Positions 33,650 through 36,291 of a stretch of 36,291 nt of DNA are shown here, one piece after another. The translations under genes were made by a program, and so were the position numbers. Under the pieces are notes generated by a model. It searched no databases. It had not been told where the DNA came from and worked only from the letters and a program-made list of their open reading frames with translations. This DNA is from Actinomycetales bacterium (lineage in GTDB: Bacteria > Actinomycetota > Actinomycetes > Actinomycetales > Quadrisphaeraceae): NCBI GenBank assembly GCA_022701985.1, contig JAKONK010000254.1, forward strand, positions 1 to 36,291. Direction: 5' to 3'. The number at the start of each line of letters is the position of its first letter. Within the stretch, counting starts at the first letter, position 1.

Positions 33650-34978
33650 GTGGCAGGCAGCAGGCAGGTGGCACCGGGGTCCGCGAGCGCACCGGGGGGC
33701 CTGCCGGCGGGCGACCCCCGTGAGACCCGGCTCGACAGGCTGGGCGTCCCCCACGTGCTGCGGTGGGGGTTCCTCGCCGTCGTCGTCTTCATGACCGGCA
33801 ACGCGGTGGAGACGAACTTCGTGGCGCCGCACCTGGCCGAGGCGCTGGGCTCCCGGTCCGCGGCGGCCGCGACGGTCATCTCGGCCTACGGGCTCGCCGT
33901 GCTGGTCGGCTCCTACCTCGCCGGCGCGCTGTCCGACCTCCTCGGCCCCCACCGCGTGATGACGCTGGGGTTCGGGATCTGGGTGGTCTTCGAGGTCGCG
34001 TTCCTGCTGAGCCTGGAGACGGGGAACCTCGCGCTCGTCGCCACCAGCTACTTCGTGCGGGGCTTCGGGTACCCGCTCTTCGCCTTCGCCTTCCTGGTGT
34101 GGATCAACGCCGTGGCCCCCCGCGAGCGCGCGGGCACCGCGGTCGGCTGGTTCTACGTGATGTTCACCGGCGGCCTGCCCACGCTGGGGTCCCTGGTGGC
34201 CATCGCCGCGATCCCCGCCTTCGGGGGCGGCTACGGGGGTGAGACCGGGGCGATGTGGCTCTCGATAGCCCTCGTGGTCGCCGGGTACGCCCTCACGCTG
34301 CTCGTGCGGGAGGAGCACGGCCGCCGCCGGCTCGTCCCGGCCGAGGAGAGCGCGGCGCAGGTGCTGACCAGCGGCGTGCGCCTGGCCGCCACCGAGCCGA
34401 GGGTGCTCGTCGGGTTCCTGGTGCGGATCATCAACACCGCGCCGCAGTACGGGATGTTCATCATCCTGCCCGGGGTCATCGCCGGGACGCTGGGCTGGTC
34501 GCAGTCGCAGTTCCTGCTCATGAGCAGCTTCGTGTACGCCTCGAACATCGCCTTCAACGCCCTCTTCGGCGCCCTGGGCGACCGGTGGGGCTGGGTCCGC
34601 ACCGTCCGCTGGTTCGGGGTGCTGGGCTCGGCGGTCGGGCTGCTGCTGTGGTGGTACGTGCCGCACTGGGTGGAGCCCGGCTCCGACGGGGGCTACGTGC
34701 TCTCGGTGGCCGCCGGGATGGTCTTCGGCGTCATGCTGGCCGGCTTCGTGCCGCTGGGCGCGATCCTGCCGCAGCTCACCGACCACAAGGGCGCCGCGAT
34801 GGCCGTGTACACGACCGCGGCGGGCGGGGCGGCGTTCCTGGGTGCCGCGGTGGTGGCCGTCGTGCAGCCCTGGGGCGGGGACGTCGGCACCGTGTGGGCC
34901 TTCGTGGTCCTCTACGCGGTCGCGTTCGTGCTGTGCCGGTTCCTGCGCGTGGACCAGCCGCGCGGCGCCCGCCGGTGA
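33650..34978 (+). CDS. MFS transporter resembling RbtT/DalT/CsbX polyol permeases
   Basis: This 442-residue permease has about 12 helices. The N-terminal region RLGVPHVLRWGFLAVVVFMT with GNAVETNFVAPHL resembles the ribitol/arabinitol permease group (RbtT/DalT/CsbX), where the segment continues GDGVE. The loop GALSDLLGPHRVMTLGFG is the MFS signature, and FVRGFGYPLFAFAFLVW is also typical of that group. The likely cargo is a polyol such as ribitol, arabinitol or, given the neighbours, erythritol or threitol. That is context-based. GTG 33650 has GAGGAGG about 8 nt upstream. An upstream in-frame extension overlapping glpD is rejected. It is convergent with guaB3. Confidence 0.85.
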   Translation: MAGSRQVAPGSASAPGGLPAGDPRETRLDRLGVPHVLRWGFLAVVVFMTGNAVETNFVAPHLAEALGSRSAAAATVISAYGLAVLVGSYLAGALSDLLGPHRVMTLGFGIWVVFEVAFLLSLETGNLALVATSYFVRGFGYPLFAFAFLVWINAVAPRERAGTAVGWFYVMFTGGLPTLGSLVAIAAIPAFGGGYGGETGAMWLSIALVVAGYALTLLVREEHGRRRLVPAEESAAQVLTSGVRLAATEPRVLVGFLVRIINTAPQYGMFIILPGVIAGTLGWSQSQFLLMSSFVYASNIAFNALFGALGDRWGWVRTVRWFGVLGSAVGLLLWWYVPHWVEPGSDGGYVLSVAAGMVFGVMLAGFVPLGAILPQLTDHKGAAMAVYTTAAGGAAFLGAAVVAVVQPWGGDVGTVWAFVVLYAVAFVLCRFLRVDQPRGARR

Positions 34979-34994
34979 GGCGCGGCGCCGCGCC
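34979..34994. terminator. GC palindrome between the MFS gene and guaB3
   Basis: GGCGCGGC followed by GCCGCGCC is a perfect 16-nt palindrome directly after the transporter stop, in a 21-nt gap between convergent genes. It probably ends both transcripts, though it has no T-tract. Confidence 0.45.
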
Positions 34995-34999
34995 GCGGC

Positions 35000-36148
35000 T
35001 CAGGTGGGCTGGTAGGGGCTGACGACGACCTCGACGCGCTGGAACTCCTTGAGGTCGGAGTAGCCCGTGGTCGCCATCGCCCGGCGCAGCGCGCCGACGA
35101 GGTTGGTGGTGCCGTCGGGCGTGGTGCCCGGGCCGAGGAGGATCTCCTCGAGCGAGCCGACCGTGCCCACGTGCATCCGCTGGCCGCGGGGCAGGTCGCC
35201 GTGGTGGGCCTCGGGGCCCCAGTGCCAGCCGCGCCCGGGGGCCTCGGTGGCCCGGGCGAGGGCAGCACCGAGCATGACGGCGTCCGCGCCGCAGGCGACG
35301 GCCTTGACCACGTCGCCGGACAGGCCCATGCCGCCGTCGGCGATGACGTGCACGTACCGCCCGCCGGACTCGTCGAGGTAGTCGCGGCGGGCGGCGGCGA
35401 CGTCGGCGATGGCCGTGGCCATCGGCGCGTGGATGCCGAGGGCGCCGCGGGTGGTGTGCGCCGCTCCCCCGCCGAACCCGACGAGCACGCCGGCGGCGCC
35501 GGTGCGCATCAGGTGCAGGGCGGCGGTGTAGCTGGCGGCCCCGCCGACGACGACCGGCACCTCGAGCTCGTAGATGAACTGCTTGAGGTTCAGCGGCGCC
35601 TCGGCCCCGCTGGCGGCGACGTGCTCGGCGGAGACGGTGGTCCCGCGGATGACGAACAGGTCGACCCCGGCGTCGACGACGGTCTTCCACAGCTGCGCGG
35701 TGCGCTGGGGCGAGAGGGCCCCGGCCACGACGACGCCCGCGTCGCGCACCTGCTTGAGGCGCTGGGCCACCAGCTCGGGGTCGATCGGGGCGCTGTAGGC
35801 CCGCTGGAGGCGGCGGGTGGCCTCGGCCACCTCGGCGCGGGTGCCGCCGCGCAGCTCGGAGATCTCGTCGAGGATGGGCTCGGGGTCCTCGTGGCGGGTC
35901 CACAGGCCCTCCAGGTCGAGCACCCCGAGGCCGCCCAGGCGCCCGATGGCGACGGCGGTCTCGGGCGAGACCACCGAGTCCATCGGCGCCGAGATGACCG
36001 GCACCTCGAACTGGTAAGCGTCGATCTGCCACGACACGCTCACCAGCTCGGGGTCGCGGGTGCGGCGGCTGGGGACGACGGCGATGTCGTCCAGGCTGTA
36101 CGCGCGCCGGCCGCGCTTGCCGCGCCCGATCTCGACCTCGTAGCTCAT
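35000..36148 (-). CDS. guaB3: GuaB3 family IMP dehydrogenase-related protein
   Basis: This 382-residue TIM-barrel protein has the actinobacterial GuaB3 N-terminus (YEVEIGRGKRGRRAYSLDDI) and lacks the CBS domains of GuaB. Conserved parts are VPVISAPMDSVVSPETAVAI, GVLVGFGGG, YVHVIADGGMGLSGDVVKA, ACGADAVMLGAAL, HVGTVGSLEEILLGP and MATTGYSDLKEFQRVEVVV. The loop that holds the catalytic Cys in IMP dehydrogenases reads GGGAAHTTR here, with His231 in its place, so classical IMPDH chemistry is doubtful. ATG 36148 has AGGAG about 6 nt upstream. It follows guaB by 20 nt, the usual actinobacterial arrangement. Confidence 0.93.
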   Translation of the reverse strand: MSYEVEIGRGKRGRRAYSLDDIAVVPSRRTRDPELVSVSWQIDAYQFEVPVISAPMDSVVSPETAVAIGRLGGLGVLDLEGLWTRHEDPEPILDEISELRGGTRAEVAEATRRLQRAYSAPIDPELVAQRLKQVRDAGVVVAGALSPQRTAQLWKTVVDAGVDLFVIRGTTVSAEHVAASGAEAPLNLKQFIYELEVPVVVGGAASYTAALHLMRTGAAGVLVGFGGGAAHTTRGALGIHAPMATAIADVAAARRDYLDESGGRYVHVIADGGMGLSGDVVKAVACGADAVMLGAALARATEAPGRGWHWGPEAHHGDLPRGQRMHVGTVGSLEEILLGPGTTPDGTTNLVGALRRAMATTGYSDLKEFQRVEVVVSPYQPT

Positions 36149-36168
36149 GTGCGCTCCTGCTCGGCCGG

Positions 36169-36291
<123 letters not shown>

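Noticed and set aside
30606-33692. A 1028-codon open frame on the minus strand opposite the SorC regulator and second glpD
   Set aside because: It has low-complexity His/Arg/Gly/Val composition and no recognisable domain, and it lies antisense to two clear genes. Long stop-free antisense frames are expected in DNA this GC-rich.

Overview
This is a very GC-rich window (I judge roughly 75% G+C by eye) from an actinobacterial chromosome. The evidence is the paired guaB and guaB3 genes, a DUF3817 protein coupled to guaA, a mycobacterial-type GlpD, TGA as almost the only stop codon, frequent GTG starts, and TANNNT -10 boxes that often sit directly against the start codon. A Kineosporiales-like actinobacterium would fit, but I cannot fix the genus. 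I see no tRNA, rRNA, insertion sequence, prophage or CRISPR array. Coding is dense: 33 genes, two of them cut by the window edges.

Layout. 1-1379: sucD (partial) and sucC, on the minus strand. 1522-7649: a citrate/dicarboxylate-type two-component system (minus) divergent from a tripartite tricarboxylate transporter operon tctC-tctB-tctA with a coupled universal stress protein (plus). The shared 208-bp intergenic region carries two 16-nt near-identical direct repeats. 7677-7729: a large perfect hairpin between convergent genes. 7762-14364 (minus): two GlpQ-type glycerophosphodiester phosphodiesterases, the helicase pcrA/uvrD and a secreted 5'-nucleotidase-like enzyme. 14526-18830 (plus): Nudix hydrolase, sugar-1-phosphate nucleotidyltransferase, aldose 1-epimerase, gluconokinase and an AI-2E family exporter, almost all with overlapping stops and starts. 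18846-22558 (minus): a YdeI/DUF1905 protein, a small membrane protein, guaA, a DUF3817 protein and a SURF1 protein.

22685-34978 is a polyol block. On the plus strand are a fused DhaK-DhaL kinase, an RpiB-type isomerase and a zinc dehydrogenase that closely resembles erythritol/L-threitol dehydrogenase. Together these predict erythritol to D-erythrulose to D-erythrulose-4-phosphate to D-erythrose-4-phosphate. They face glpK, glpF and a first glpD (minus). Then come a SorC-family regulator, a second glpD and an RbtT/DalT/CsbX-like polyol transporter (plus). The window closes with guaB3 and the 3' end of guaB (minus).

The genes suggest uptake and use of tricarboxylates (tct plus sucCD), glycerol and glycerophosphodiesters (two GDPDs, GlpF, GlpK, two GlpD), and C4 polyols. 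The most useful second-look items are the predicted erythritol/threitol cassette with its candidate regulator and transporter, the direct repeats in front of tctC, a recurring leaderless-promoter signature, two TAG stop codons that double as -10 boxes, and a GTGATCATGGACG intergenic repeat.
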